The translations under genes were made by a program, and so were the position numbers. The notes beneath the pieces are model-generated. The model was given only the letters and a program-made list of their open reading frames with translations, made no database searches and was not told the origin of the DNA. This document shows, one piece after another, positions 43,951 through 52,609 of a stretch of 64,000 nucleotides of DNA. The stretch comes from Bradyrhizobium liaoningense. GTDB lineage: Bacteria > Pseudomonadota > Alphaproteobacteria > Rhizobiales > Xanthobacteraceae. The stretch covers positions 186,001-250,000 of the forward strand of contig NZ_JAFCJS010000007.1 of NCBI RefSeq assembly GCF_018130825.1, written 5' to 3'. Each line of letters opens with the position of its first letter. The stretch's first letter is position 1.

Positions 43951-44681
43951 CGGGCACGCTGACCATTGCGGGTCTTGGCCCGGGCAGCGACGCGCTGGTA
44001 ACGCCTGAGGTTTCCGCAGCGCTCGCCTCCGCGACCGATATTTTGGGCTATGCACCTTATGTCGCGCGTGTGTCACCGCGACCAGGTCTCACGCTGCACC
44101 CCTCCGACAACCGCGAAGAGCTGCAACGCGCGCGCGAGGCGTTGCGTCTGGCCGCCGAAGGCGGTCAGGTCGTCGTCGTGTCCTCCGGCGACCCCGGCGT
44201 CTTCGCCATGGCGTCCGCCGTGTTCGAGGCGCTCGAACAGGTGCCGCAATGGCAGGCGCTGCCGATCCGCGTGCTGCCGGGCATCACGGCGATGCTGGCG
44301 GCGGCTGCACGCGCGGGTGCGCCGCTCGGTCACGACTTCTGTGCGATCAATCTCTCCGACAATCTCAAGCCCTGGGCCGTGATCGAGAAACGGCTGCGGC
44401 TCGCGGCGGAAGCCGATTTTTCGATTGCGATGTACAACCCCCGTTCGGCAAACCGGCCGGAGGGTTTTGGACGTGCGCTGGCGCTACTCAAGGAAGCCGG
44501 TTGCGGCGAACGGCTCGTGATCTTCGCGCGCGCGATCAGCGCTGCCGACGAGACAATCGAGACCGTGACGCTGAACGAGGCGCGGTCCGAGATGGCCGAC
44601 ATGCGCACGCTGGTGATCGTCGGCAATTCGCAGACACGCCGCGTCGGCCGCTGGGTCTATGCACCGAGGCGGGTTGAATGA
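43947..44681 (+). CDS. cobJ: Precorrin-3B C17-methyltransferase CobJ
   Basis: 244 residues. GLGPGSDALVTPEV, VVVSSGDPGVFAMASAV, LPGITAMLAAAARAGAPLG and HDFCAINLSDNLKPW are diagnostic of CobJ/CbiH. It methylates C17 and contracts the ring. ATGA overlap with cobI. Its last 25 bp overlap the convergent cobK gene. Confidence 0.93.
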   Translation: MTGTLTIAGLGPGSDALVTPEVSAALASATDILGYAPYVARVSPRPGLTLHPSDNREELQRAREALRLAAEGGQVVVVSSGDPGVFAMASAVFEALEQVPQWQALPIRVLPGITAMLAAAARAGAPLGHDFCAINLSDNLKPWAVIEKRLRLAAEADFSIAMYNPRSANRPEGFGRALALLKEAGCGERLVIFARAISAADETIETVTLNEARSEMADMRTLVIVGNSQTRRVGRWVYAPRRVE

Positions 44682-45403
44682 CCGAGCCACTGCATCACTT
44701 CAGTGACGCTTTCAACGCGCGGACGCTCGGGCAGTTCTGGTCGCGAGATCATGACCACGGGCAGGCCGAGCGTACGGGCCGCGTCGATCTTGGCGCGCGC
44801 GCCGTCGCCGCCGGAATTGCGGGCGACGATCCATGCGATGCCGCGTGCGCGCATCATCTCGAGCTCGGCGTCGAACGTGAACGGCCCGCGGGACACGATC
44901 ACGTCAGCCGGGAGGGGCAGGGGCGCTTCGGGAGAATCGACGAAGCGCAGCGTGTAGGCATGCTGCGGCTTGGTTGCGAACGGAGCGATATGCTGGCGAC
45001 CGATGGCGAGGAAGACGTGTGCGGGCGTCTCGGGCAGCGCGGCGACCGCCGCGTCGACGTCCGCGACCTCGATCCAGTTGTCGCCTTGCGTCCTGACCCA
45101 TGGCATGCGTTCGAGCGCGATCAACGGCGTATCGGCTTCGGCGCACGCCGCAACCGCATTGCGGCTCATCTCGGCAGCGAAGGGATGCGTCGCGTCGATC
45201 ACGTGCGTGATGCCTTCGCGGCGGATGTAATCGGCAAGCCCGCTCGCGCCGCCAAAACCGCCGATGCGGGTCGGCAGCGGCTGGTCGGCGGGCGCGCGGG
45301 TGCGGCCGCCATAGGAGTAGACGGCATCGATGCGCGCATGCGCGATCTCCGCGGCGAGCAGGCTCGCATCGGCCGTTCCGCCCAGAATGAGGGCGCGCGT
45401 CAT
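44657..45403 (-). CDS. cobK: Precorrin-6A reductase CobK
   Basis: 248 residues. MTRALILGGTADASLLA is the canonical start of the enzyme. DATHPFAAEMSRNAVAAC, LALERMPW-like segment and VIVSRGPFTFDAEL are also conserved. It reduces precorrin-6A with NADPH. It is the only gene on the minus strand inside the cobW-cobA run. It overlaps cobJ at its 3' end by 25 bp, and its start codon overlaps that of cobL on the other strand (CATG, 45401-45404). Confidence 0.93.
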   Translation of the reverse strand: MTRALILGGTADASLLAAEIAHARIDAVYSYGGRTRAPADQPLPTRIGGFGGASGLADYIRREGITHVIDATHPFAAEMSRNAVAACAEADTPLIALERMPWVRTQGDNWIEVADVDAAVAALPETPAHVFLAIGRQHIAPFATKPQHAYTLRFVDSPEAPLPLPADVIVSRGPFTFDAELEMMRARGIAWIVARNSGGDGARAKIDAARTLGLPVVMISRPELPERPRVESVTEVMQWLGHSTRLGA

Positions 45404-46595
45404 GGCTAATCCCTTGGCTGATCCCTGGCTGACCATCATCGGTATCGGCGAAGATGGCCTTGCCGGGCTGTCGGAAGCAAGCCGAAACGCACTTGCGAGG
45501 GCGGAAACCGTCTTCGGTGGTGAACGTCATCTCGCGCTGACAGACGTTGGCGGCCGCGGCCGTTCGTGGCCGGTGCCGTTCGATGCGGATGTCGTGCTGA
45601 GCTGCCGTGGCAGGCCGACGGTGGTGCTCGCCTCCGGTGATCCCTTCTGGCATGGCGCCGGCACGAGCCTTGCCGAGAAGCTGCAGACCGGCGAGTGGAT
45701 CGCGCACTCCGCTCCGTCGACGTTTTCGCTTGCGGCCGCGCGGCTGGGCTGGCGAGTCGAATCCGCCGTTTGCCTCGGCTTGCACGCCGCGCCGTTCGAG
45801 CGTCTCGTGCCGCATCTTGCGAATGGTGCGCGCATCATTTGCCTCGTGCGCGATGGGAAAGCGGCAGGTGATCTCGCAACATGGTTGAGCGAGCGGGGAT
45901 GGGGCGCCTCGTCCTTCTGGAAGCTCGCTGCGCTCGGCGGGCCGCGCGAGAGCATCAGGGAATATCGCGCCAACAGTTTTGCCGGTGGTCTCGCCGGAAA
46001 CCTGGTCGCAGTCGCCGTCGAGGCGAAGGGCGCGCAGGGCGTGCCCCGCAGCTCGGGACTGTCAGACGATCTCTTCGTCCATGACGGCCAGATCACCAAG
46101 CGGCCGGTGCGCGCAATGGCGCTCTCGACGCTGGCGCCGCGCTCCGGCGAGCGATTGTGGGACATCGGCGCGGGCTCGGGTTCGATCTCGGTGGAATGGG
46201 CGCTATGCGGTGGAACGGCGACCGCCGTCGAAGCGCGAGAGGATCGCGCCGCGAATATCCGCAGGAATGCGGCAGCGTTCGGGCTGGCGCACCGGATCAC
46301 TGTTGTTGAAGGGAAGGCGCCCGACGCTCTCGCGGCGCTTGACGCGCCGGACGCCGTCTTCATCGGTGGCGGTCTCGATAGCGCAATGTTCGACGCCATC
46401 TGGTCGCGGCTCGCGCCGGGCGCGCGGCTGGTCGCACATTCCGTGACGCTGGAGACGGAAGCGCTGCTCGGCGAATTGCACCAACGCCACGGCGGCGAGC
46501 TGATGCGAGTCGAGATCGCGCATGCTGCGCCGCTCGGCGGCTATCGCTCCTGGGAAGCGGCACGCCCGGTGGTGCAGTGGAGTGTAGACCGATGA
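45402..46595 (+). CDS. cobL: Precorrin-6Y C5,15-methyltransferase (decarboxylating) CobL
   Basis: 397 residues fusing a CbiE-like N-terminal methyltransferase (IIGIGEDGLAGLSEA, ASGDPFWHGAGTSLA) with a CbiT-like C-terminal domain (TLAPRSGERLWDIGAGSGSI, a classic SAM loop). It methylates C5 and C15 and decarboxylates the acetate chain. ATG 45402 has GAGGG 9 bp upstream. A TTG at 45414 would give MADPWLTIIGIGEDG and is the alternative if the CATG overlap with cobK is not used. Confidence 0.93.
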   Translation: MANPLADPWLTIIGIGEDGLAGLSEASRNALARAETVFGGERHLALTDVGGRGRSWPVPFDADVVLSCRGRPTVVLASGDPFWHGAGTSLAEKLQTGEWIAHSAPSTFSLAAARLGWRVESAVCLGLHAAPFERLVPHLANGARIICLVRDGKAAGDLATWLSERGWGASSFWKLAALGGPRESIREYRANSFAGGLAGNLVAVAVEAKGAQGVPRSSGLSDDLFVHDGQITKRPVRAMALSTLAPRSGERLWDIGAGSGSISVEWALCGGTATAVEAREDRAANIRRNAAAFGLAHRITVVEGKAPDALAALDAPDAVFIGGGLDSAMFDAIWSRLAPGARLVAHSVTLETEALLGELHQRHGGELMRVEIAHAAPLGGYRSWEAARPVVQWSVDR

Positions 46596-46960
46596 AGGTC
46601 GCCGGACTCGGGTTCAAGAAGGATGTCACGCTGGCTTCGCTGCGCGAAGCGCTTCTGGCTGCCGGCGGTCCCGAAGGGCTTGCGGCAGTGGCGACCGTCA
46701 GCGACAAAGCTGATGCCGAGGCCCTGAAGCAACTCGCGCACGAATGCGGTGTGCCGATCAAGGCCGTTCCGGCCGAGACGCTGGCCGGCATCGACACGCT
46801 CACGCAATCGAAGCTCATCGCGGAGAAGTTCGGCACGGGATCAGTTGCCGAAGCTGCGGCGCTCGCCGCGGCCGGCCCTCGCGCGCGACTGATTGCGATG
46901 CGCGTGGTCTCGAGGGACCGCACGGCCACCGCCGCGATCGCGGAAGGAGACGGCCCATGA
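46592..46960 (+). CDS. cobE: Cobalamin biosynthesis protein CobE
   Basis: 122 residues homologous to the C-terminal domain of CbiG. MKVAGLGFKKDVTLASLREA, then KQLAHECGVPIKAVPAE and FGTGSVAEAAALAAAG. The precise role is unsettled, but it always accompanies the corrin methyltransferases. It overlaps cobL (ATGA) and cobM (ATGA). Confidence 0.9.
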   Translation: MKVAGLGFKKDVTLASLREALLAAGGPEGLAAVATVSDKADAEALKQLAHECGVPIKAVPAETLAGIDTLTQSKLIAEKFGTGSVAEAAALAAAGPRARLIAMRVVSRDRTATAAIAEGDGP

Positions 46961-47739
46961 CCGTGCATTTCATCGGCGCCGGGCCCGGCGCTCCCGATTT
47001 GCTGACGCTGCGCGGCCGCGACTTGATCGCGGCCTGTCCGGTCTGTCTCTATGCCGGCTCGCTGGTTCCCGAAGGCGTGCTGGCGCATTGCCCGCCCGGC
47101 GCGCGCATCGTCAACACCGCGCCGCTGTCGCTCGATGAGATCATTGCCGAGATCGCTGCCGCGCATGCGGAGGGCAAGGACGTCGCGCGGCTGCATTCCG
47201 GCGATCTCTCGATCTGGTCGGCGATGGGCGAACAACTCCGCCGCCTGCGCGCGCTCGGCATTCCCTATTCGGTGACGCCCGGCGTTCCCTCGTTCTCCGC
47301 TGCTGCGGCCGCGCTGGAAGCCGAGCTGACTTTGCCCGGCCTTGCCCAGACGGTGGTGTTGACGCGCACGCCCGGCCGCGCCAGCGCGATGCCTGAGGGC
47401 GAGAAGCTCGCCGCCTTCGCCGCGACCGGCGCGGTGCTCGCCATCCACCTCTCGATCCATCTGCTCGGCCAGGTCATCGCCGAGCTCACCCCGCATTACG
47501 GCGCGGACTGTCCCGTCGCCATCGTCTGGCGCGCGAGCTGGCCGGAGCAGCGTGTCGTGCGCGCGACGCTGGCGACGCTGAATGCCGCCGTTGGTACCGA
47601 GATGGAGCGCACCGCGCTGATCCTGGTCGGCAAGACCCTTGGCGCTGCGGATTTCGACGAGAGCCGCCTTTATGCCGCCGACTACGACCGCCGCTATCGG
47701 CCAATTGGCGCCGAGCCGCGCTTTCCGGAGGTCTCCTAA
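46957..47739 (+). CDS. cobM: Precorrin-4 C11-methyltransferase CobM
   Basis: 260 residues. FIGAGPGAPDLLTLRG, VCLYAGSLVPEGVL, ARLHSGDLSIWSAM and TPGVPSFSAAAAAL are the CobM signatures. It methylates precorrin-4 at C11. It is coupled by overlapping codons to cobE upstream and cobB downstream (TAATG). Confidence 0.93.
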   Translation: MTVHFIGAGPGAPDLLTLRGRDLIAACPVCLYAGSLVPEGVLAHCPPGARIVNTAPLSLDEIIAEIAAAHAEGKDVARLHSGDLSIWSAMGEQLRRLRALGIPYSVTPGVPSFSAAAAALEAELTLPGLAQTVVLTRTPGRASAMPEGEKLAAFAATGAVLAIHLSIHLLGQVIAELTPHYGADCPVAIVWRASWPEQRVVRATLATLNAAVGTEMERTALILVGKTLGAADFDESRLYAADYDRRYRPIGAEPRFPEVS

Positions 47740-49049
47740 TGCCGGCGGGCCTTGTCATCTCCGCGCCAGCCTCCGGCGTCGGCAAGACCACACTGACGCT
47801 GGCGCTCGCGCGCGCCTGGCGCAATCGTGGCCTCCAGGTGCAGTGCTTCAAGAGCGGGCCTGACTATATTGATCCCGCATTCCACGCGGCCGCCACGGGA
47901 CGAGCCTCTGTCAACGTCGATAGCTGGGCGATGGACCGCGGAACGATCGCGCATCTCGTCAGCCGCGGCACGGATGCCGACATCGTCCTCGCCGAAGGCT
48001 CGATGGGTCTGTTCGATGGCGTGGCAGCGCGTGGCGTGTCCGGCACCGGTGCTTCGGCCGACATCGCGGAGATGCTGGGCTGGCCGGTGGTGCTGGTGAT
48101 CGATCCATCGGGGCAGGCGCAGACGGCGGCTGCGATCGCCGCAGGCCTTCGCGACTATCGCCCGGGCGTGCGCCTTGCCGGCGTCGTGCTCAATCGCGTC
48201 GCCAGCCCGCGCCACGAAGACCTGGTGCGGCGTGCGCTCAACGAAGCCGGCATCGCCGTGTTCGGTGCGCTGCCGCGGCACGCGGAGATCAGCCTGCCGA
48301 AGCGGCATCTCGGCCTCGTGCAGGCGGAGGAGCAGGCCGAGATCGGCAAGCTGATCGACGAGGCCGCGCGCTTTGTCGCCGAGCACGTCGATCTCGACGC
48401 GGTGCTGCGAGCGGCCGCCGGCTGGTCGCCGCAACCTGACGCGAATGGCCTGAACGTGACGCCGCCCGGGCAGCGCATCGCGCTCGCCCGCGACGCCGCG
48501 TTTTCCTTCGTCTATCCGCACATGCTGGAAGCCTGGCGCGCGGCGGGCGCCGAAATCACGACATTCTCGCCGCTCGCCGATGAAGGCCCTGATACGAGCG
48601 CCGACGTTTGCTGGTTGCCCGGCGGCTATCCCGAGCTTCACGCAGGAAAGATCGCGGCCAATACGCGGTTTCGCACCGGCCTGCGCTCGTTCGCCGAGAC
48701 GCGGCCGGTGCACGGCGAGTGCGGAGGCTATATGGTGCTGGGCGCAGGCCTCACCGACGCCGACGGTGTTCGTCATGAGATGACTGGCCTGCTTGGCCTG
48801 GAGACGAGCTTTGCCAAACGCCGCATGCATCTGGGCTATCGTCTTGCCGCCCTCGCGGCGCCTATGCCGGGGCATCAGGCGGGCGCGCGCTTGCGCGGTC
48901 ATGAGTTCCACTATTCGACCATCCTTGCCCAGCCCGATACGCCGCTGGCGGTCGTGCATGATGCAACGGGCGCGGTCATCGCCGAGACCGGCTCGCAGCG
49001 CGGCCGTGCCACCGGCACCTTCTTCCATCTGATCGCGGAGGACCGGTGA
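47739..49049 (+). CDS. cobB: Cobyrinic acid a,c-diamide synthase CobB
   Basis: 436 residues. The N-terminal P-loop SAPASGVGKTTL, CFKSGPDYIDPAFH and MGLFDG form the ATP-dependent synthetase. The C-terminal glutaminase has the Cys nucleophile in HGECGGYMVLG. It amidates the a and c side chains of (hydrogeno)byrinic acid before cobalt insertion by CobN. Its stop overlaps the GTG start of cobA. Confidence 0.93.
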   Translation: MPAGLVISAPASGVGKTTLTLALARAWRNRGLQVQCFKSGPDYIDPAFHAAATGRASVNVDSWAMDRGTIAHLVSRGTDADIVLAEGSMGLFDGVAARGVSGTGASADIAEMLGWPVVLVIDPSGQAQTAAAIAAGLRDYRPGVRLAGVVLNRVASPRHEDLVRRALNEAGIAVFGALPRHAEISLPKRHLGLVQAEEQAEIGKLIDEAARFVAEHVDLDAVLRAAAGWSPQPDANGLNVTPPGQRIALARDAAFSFVYPHMLEAWRAAGAEITTFSPLADEGPDTSADVCWLPGGYPELHAGKIAANTRFRTGLRSFAETRPVHGECGGYMVLGAGLTDADGVRHEMTGLLGLETSFAKRRMHLGYRLAALAAPMPGHQAGARLRGHEFHYSTILAQPDTPLAVVHDATGAVIAETGSQRGRATGTFFHLIAEDR

Positions 49050-49777
49050 GCGGTTTCGTCTCCTTCATCTCCGCCGGCCCCGGTGATCCCGAGCTCCTCA
49101 CCGTGAAGGGCGCCACGCGGCTGCGCGAGGCCGACGTCGTGCTCTATGACGACCTTGCCTCCGGCGCGATCCTCGATCTCGCCCGGCCCGGCGCCAATCT
49201 CGTCGCAGTGGGGAAGCGGGCCGGGCGTCCCTCGACCAAGCAGCATCATGTCAACCGCCTCTTGGTCGACTACGCCGTCACAGGCGCGCGCGTCGTTCGC
49301 TTGAAGTCCGGCGATGCCGGCATTTTCGGCCGGCTCGAGGAGGAGATCGAGACGCTGCGCGAGGCCGGCATCGGCTACGAGATCGTTCCCGGCGTCACCT
49401 CGGCCTGCGTCGCTGCGGCGCAGGCGGGAATCCCGCTGACCCGACGGCACACCTCGCGCCGCGTGCAGTTCGTCACCGGGGCCGATGTCACCGGCGAGTT
49501 GCCGCCCAACCTGAATTGGGCGGCGCTGGCTGACCCCGAAGCGACCACCGTCGTCTATATGGGACGGCGCACCTTTCCGGCGCTTGCCGCAAAATTGATC
49601 GCCCACGGCCTCGCACCAACCACCCCGGCGCTGTTCGCCGAATCCCTCGGGCGACCCGACGAGCGGCTGGTCCGCACCACGATTGCCGAGCTTGCCGAGC
49701 AGCTTGCACGAGGCGGGGCGGCTTCGACGGCCGCCGTGATCCTGTTCGGCGCGCTGGCGGGGGAATATCCATCATGA
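49046..49777 (+). CDS. cobA: Uroporphyrinogen-III C-methyltransferase
   Basis: 243 residues from a GTG start (GTGA with cobB). SAGPGDPELLTVKGATRL, VLYDDLASGAILD, RLKSGDAGIFGRLEEEIETL and VPGVTSACVAAAQAGIPLT are SUMT signatures. No CysG-type dehydrogenase domain is present. It makes precorrin-2, the entry step. It is the last gene of the cobW-cobA run and is followed by riboswitch 2. Confidence 0.93.
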   Translation: MSGFVSFISAGPGDPELLTVKGATRLREADVVLYDDLASGAILDLARPGANLVAVGKRAGRPSTKQHHVNRLLVDYAVTGARVVRLKSGDAGIFGRLEEEIETLREAGIGYEIVPGVTSACVAAAQAGIPLTRRHTSRRVQFVTGADVTGELPPNLNWAALADPEATTVVYMGRRTFPALAAKLIAHGLAPTTPALFAESLGRPDERLVRTTIAELAEQLARGGAASTAAVILFGALAGEYPS

Positions 49778-49837
49778 CGGCCACTGCCGCCGTTCGGCCC
49801 TTGACGCCTGCAATGCGAAAGGGGCACACAAGAGGGG

Positions 49838-50030
49838 CATGGTGCTCGACGCGGCGCAAAGCGCCGGAGCATAATCGGGAATGGGGATGGGCGGACCCAG
49901 TTGCGGCGCCCAAAACCCCAGCCGCCCCCGCGACTGTAAGCGGTGAGGGGCTCCGATCAGCCACTGGGCCGCAAGGTCCGGGAAGGCCGGAGAACCCCAG
50001 TGAACCGCGAGCCAGGAGACCGGCCGTGCA
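49838..50030 (+). ncRNA. Cobalamin riboswitch 2 (upstream of cbiM-cobF-cobT)
   Basis: Blocks in order: GGTGCTCG (49841), CGGGAATGGGG near 49877, CAGCCGCCCCCGCGACTGTA (49919-49938), AGCCACTGGG near 49959, CCGGGAAGGCCGG near 49979 and the B12 box AGCCAGGAGACCGGCC (50010-50025). A hairpin GCCGTC-N6-GACGGC (50046-50063) abuts the AGGAAGG ribosome site of cbiM. It probably represses cobalt uptake and late-pathway genes when B12 is plentiful. Confidence 0.9.
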
Positions 50031-50079
50031 TGTTTTGAGGCCAAGGCCGTCGGGTGTGACGGCAGGAAGGAACTGAGCC

Positions 50080-50757
50080 ATGCATATCGAACCCGGCGTC
50101 GTGACGGGCGCCAAGCTCGTATTGAGTTACGCAACCGGCATCGCCGCAGGCGGCGTTGCCTTGAAGCTAGCGGCGGAGACCGTGCGCGAGCAGGGCATCA
50201 CGTCGTTCGCGGCGCGGACGCTTGCCACCACCGGCCTCGTCTTCACCTTCTTCGAGATCCTGCCGCACTTCCCGGTCGGCGTCTCCGAGGTGCACTTCAT
50301 CCTCGGCTCGACCCTATTCCTGCTGTTCGGCGCGGCGCCCGCGGCCTTCGGCCTCGCATTGGGCCTGCTGCTTCAAGGCGTGCTCTTCGAGCCGGCCGAC
50401 CTGCCGCAATACGGCATGAACGTCACCACGCTTCTGGTGCCGCTGTTCGCGATCCAGGCGATCGCCACGCGGATTATTTCGCGCAACACCGCCTATGTCG
50501 ATTTGAAGTATCGGCAAGCGCTGGCGCTCTCGACGACCTATCAGGCCGGCGTGATCGCCTGGGTGGCGTTCTGGGCGCTCTATGGCTCCGGCTTTGCCAT
50601 GAGCAACCTCGCCAACATCGCGACCTTCGCGGCCTCCTACGCGCTCGTCATCGTGATCGAGCCGCTGGCCGATCTCGCCGTGCTGGCGCTGGCGAAGTCG
50701 CTGCGCGGTGTGACCGCGCCCGGCCTCGTCACCCCGCGCCTGCACAACGCGGCTTAA
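50080..50757 (+). CDS. cbiM: Cobalt ECF transporter substrate-specific subunit, CbiM-like
   Basis: 225 residues with about six membrane helices. The mature N-terminus MHIEPGVV places His2 as in CbiM/NikM proteins, where it coordinates the metal. GVSEVHFILGSTLFLLFGAAPAAFGLALGLLLQG is the family core. The start ATG has AGGAAGG upstream. CbiN, CbiQ and CbiO are not adjacent, so partners are elsewhere or the protein works alone. Control by riboswitch 2 supports a cobalt rather than nickel role. Confidence 0.85.
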   Translation: MHIEPGVVTGAKLVLSYATGIAAGGVALKLAAETVREQGITSFAARTLATTGLVFTFFEILPHFPVGVSEVHFILGSTLFLLFGAAPAAFGLALGLLLQGVLFEPADLPQYGMNVTTLLVPLFAIQAIATRIISRNTAYVDLKYRQALALSTTYQAGVIAWVAFWALYGSGFAMSNLANIATFAASYALVIVIEPLADLAVLALAKSLRGVTAPGLVTPRLHNAA

Positions 50758-50764
50758 GAGACAA

Positions 50765-50787
50765 GGGGCGGCCGTCATGGCCGCCCC
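50765..50787 (+). promoter_or_regulatory. Perfect 9-bp hairpin between cbiM and cobF
   Basis: GGGGCGGCC pairs perfectly with GGCCGCCCC around GTCAT, 7 bp after the cbiM stop and 9 bp before the cobF start. No T run follows. It could stabilise the cbiM message, attenuate cobF or act as a weak terminator. Confidence 0.55.
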
Positions 50788-50796
50788 ACACGCCCG

Positions 50797-51546
50797 ATGC
50801 TCACACTCTCCCTGATAGGCATCGGTTGCGGCGATCCCGAGCAGCTCACGCGCGCCGCGATCCACGCCATCAACGCGGCCGATCTCGTCCTGATCCCGCG
50901 CAAGGGGAGCGCGAAATCCGATCTGGCCGATCTCAGGCGGACGATCTGCACTGACGTGCTCACGAACGACACGACGCGCATTGCCGAGTTCGATTTGCCG
51001 GTGCGCGACGCGACCGAAGCTGACTACCGAAAGGGCGTGGACGATTGGCACGACGCCGTGGCCGCCGCTTGGTCGCAGACGATCGCGAGCCATCTCGTCG
51101 GTGACGGCAGGGTCGCACTGCTGATCTGGGGCGATCCCTCGCTCTACGATTCTTCGCTGCGCATCGCGCGGCGGCTCAATCCCTTGCCGAAGATTGACGT
51201 CATTCCCGGCATCACCTCGATCCAGGCGCTGTGTGCGGCGCATGCGCTGCCGCTCAACGACATCGGCGAGCCGTTTCTGGTCACGACAGGCCGTCGCTTG
51301 CGCGAGGCCGGCTGGCCGCAGGGCGTCGACACGGTGGTGGTGATGCTCGACGGCGGCACCGCGTTCCAGTCGCTCGATCCGGCCGGGCTGTATATCTGGT
51401 GGGGCGCCTATCTCGGCATGCCCGACCAGATCATCATGTCCGGTCGGCTCGCAGACGTGAGCTCGCGCATCGTGACCGCGCGGCAAGAGGCGCGCGAGCG
51501 GCATGGCTGGATCATGGACAGCTACATTCTCAAGCGCAGGCCGTAA
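50797..51546 (+). CDS. cobF: Precorrin-6A synthase (deacetylating) CobF
   Basis: 249 residues of the class III methyltransferase fold. LIGIGCGDPEQLTRAAIHAI, ADLVLIPRKGSAKSDLADLRR and LLIWGDPSLYDSSLRIA identify CobF. It methylates C1 with loss of the extruded acetyl group, a step limited to the aerobic route. No clear ribosome site precedes ATG 50797, because the upstream hairpin occupies that space; translation may depend on coupling to cbiM. Confidence 0.92.
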   Translation: MLTLSLIGIGCGDPEQLTRAAIHAINAADLVLIPRKGSAKSDLADLRRTICTDVLTNDTTRIAEFDLPVRDATEADYRKGVDDWHDAVAAAWSQTIASHLVGDGRVALLIWGDPSLYDSSLRIARRLNPLPKIDVIPGITSIQALCAAHALPLNDIGEPFLVTTGRRLREAGWPQGVDTVVVMLDGGTAFQSLDPAGLYIWWGAYLGMPDQIIMSGRLADVSSRIVTARQEARERHGWIMDSYILKRRP

Positions 51547-51556
51547 GCGAGGCAGC

Positions 51557-52609
51557 ATGCTCCCCGACTGGGTCACCCGGAAATGCCCCGATGTCTCCGC
51601 GATCCATCGCGACGCGGCGATCGCGCGGCAGGCGCAACTGACAAAGCCGACCGGCGCGCTCGGCCGGCTCGAGCAACTCGCGATCGAGCTCGCCGGCCTG
51701 CAAGCGACCGAGCAGCCGCGCGCCGCGCGCGTGCCGATCATCATCTTCGCCGGCGATCACGGCATTGTCGCGCAGGGCGTCTCGGCCTATCCGCAAGCCG
51801 TGACCATCGCGATGATGGCGAATTTTGCCTCCGGCGGCGCTGCGATCTCGGTGCTCGCGCGCGAGCTGGGCTCGCGCCTGGAAGTCGTCGACGCCGGCAC
51901 GCTGGCGCAGGAGGCGATGCCTGATATCATCACCGACAAGCCGCGCAATGGCACGCGCGATTTCAGCATCGAGGCTGCGCTCACGCCTGCAGAGCTGGCC
52001 TTCGCCTTCGAAGCCGGCCAGCGCGCGGTTGCGCGTGCCGAGGCCGGCCAGCCTGATCTCCTGATCTTCGGCGAAATGGGCATCGGCAACACCACGACAT
52101 CAGCGGCGATCGCCGCGAGCCTGCTCGGGATCAGCGCCGAGGAGATCGCGGGCAGCGGCACCGGCGTCGATGCGGCCGGCCGGGCGCACAAGGCGCGCGT
52201 GATCGACGCGGCGATTGCGCGTCATGGCGTTGCGGGCGCGTCGCCCGAAACGATCCTGTGTGCCGTCGGCGGCCTCGAGATCGCGGCGATCTCGGGTGCC
52301 ATCATTGCGGCCGCGCAGCGCCGCATCCCCGTGTTGATTGACGGCTTCATCGTGTCGGTCGCGGCGCTGGCGGCAGTGCGGCTCAATCCGTCGTGCCAGC
52401 CATTCCTGCTGCCCTCGCATCAATCGGCGGAGCAGGGGCATCGGCTGGTGCTGCGCGCATTGAACGTGCAGCCGCTGATCAGCCTCGATCTCAGGCTCGG
52501 GGAGGGATCGGGCGCCGCCATCGCTCTGCCGCTGGTGCGCTCGGCCTGCGCGCTCCATAACGGCATGGCGACCTTCGCGCAGGCCAATGTGCCTGACAGA
52601 CCTAGCTGA
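51557..52609 (+). CDS. cobT: Nicotinate-nucleotide-dimethylbenzimidazole phosphoribosyltransferase
   Basis: 350 residues from ATG 51557. TKPTGALGRLEQLA, IFAGDHGIVAQGVSAYP, FGEMGIGNTTTSAAIAA, GTGVDAAG and the catalytic Glu in LRLGEGSGAAIALPL match CobT (CobU of P. denitrificans). It makes alpha-ribazole phosphate from DMB and NaMN, using the product of BluB. It follows cobF by 10 bp. Its 3' end overlaps the convergent phosphatase gene by 8 bp. Confidence 0.93.
   Translation: MLPDWVTRKCPDVSAIHRDAAIARQAQLTKPTGALGRLEQLAIELAGLQATEQPRAARVPIIIFAGDHGIVAQGVSAYPQAVTIAMMANFASGGAAISVLARELGSRLEVVDAGTLAQEAMPDIITDKPRNGTRDFSIEAALTPAELAFAFEAGQRAVARAEAGQPDLLIFGEMGIGNTTTSAAIAASLLGISAEEIAGSGTGVDAAGRAHKARVIDAAIARHGVAGASPETILCAVGGLEIAAISGAIIAAAQRRIPVLIDGFIVSVAALAAVRLNPSCQPFLLPSHQSAEQGHRLVLRALNVQPLISLDLRLGEGSGAAIALPLVRSACALHNGMATFAQANVPDRPS

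Noticed and set aside
49774..50076. 100-residue ORF overlapping the cobA stop by ATGA
   Set aside because: It reads straight through riboswitch 2 and is Pro/Arg/Ala-rich without any fold. The coupling-like overlap is coincidental.
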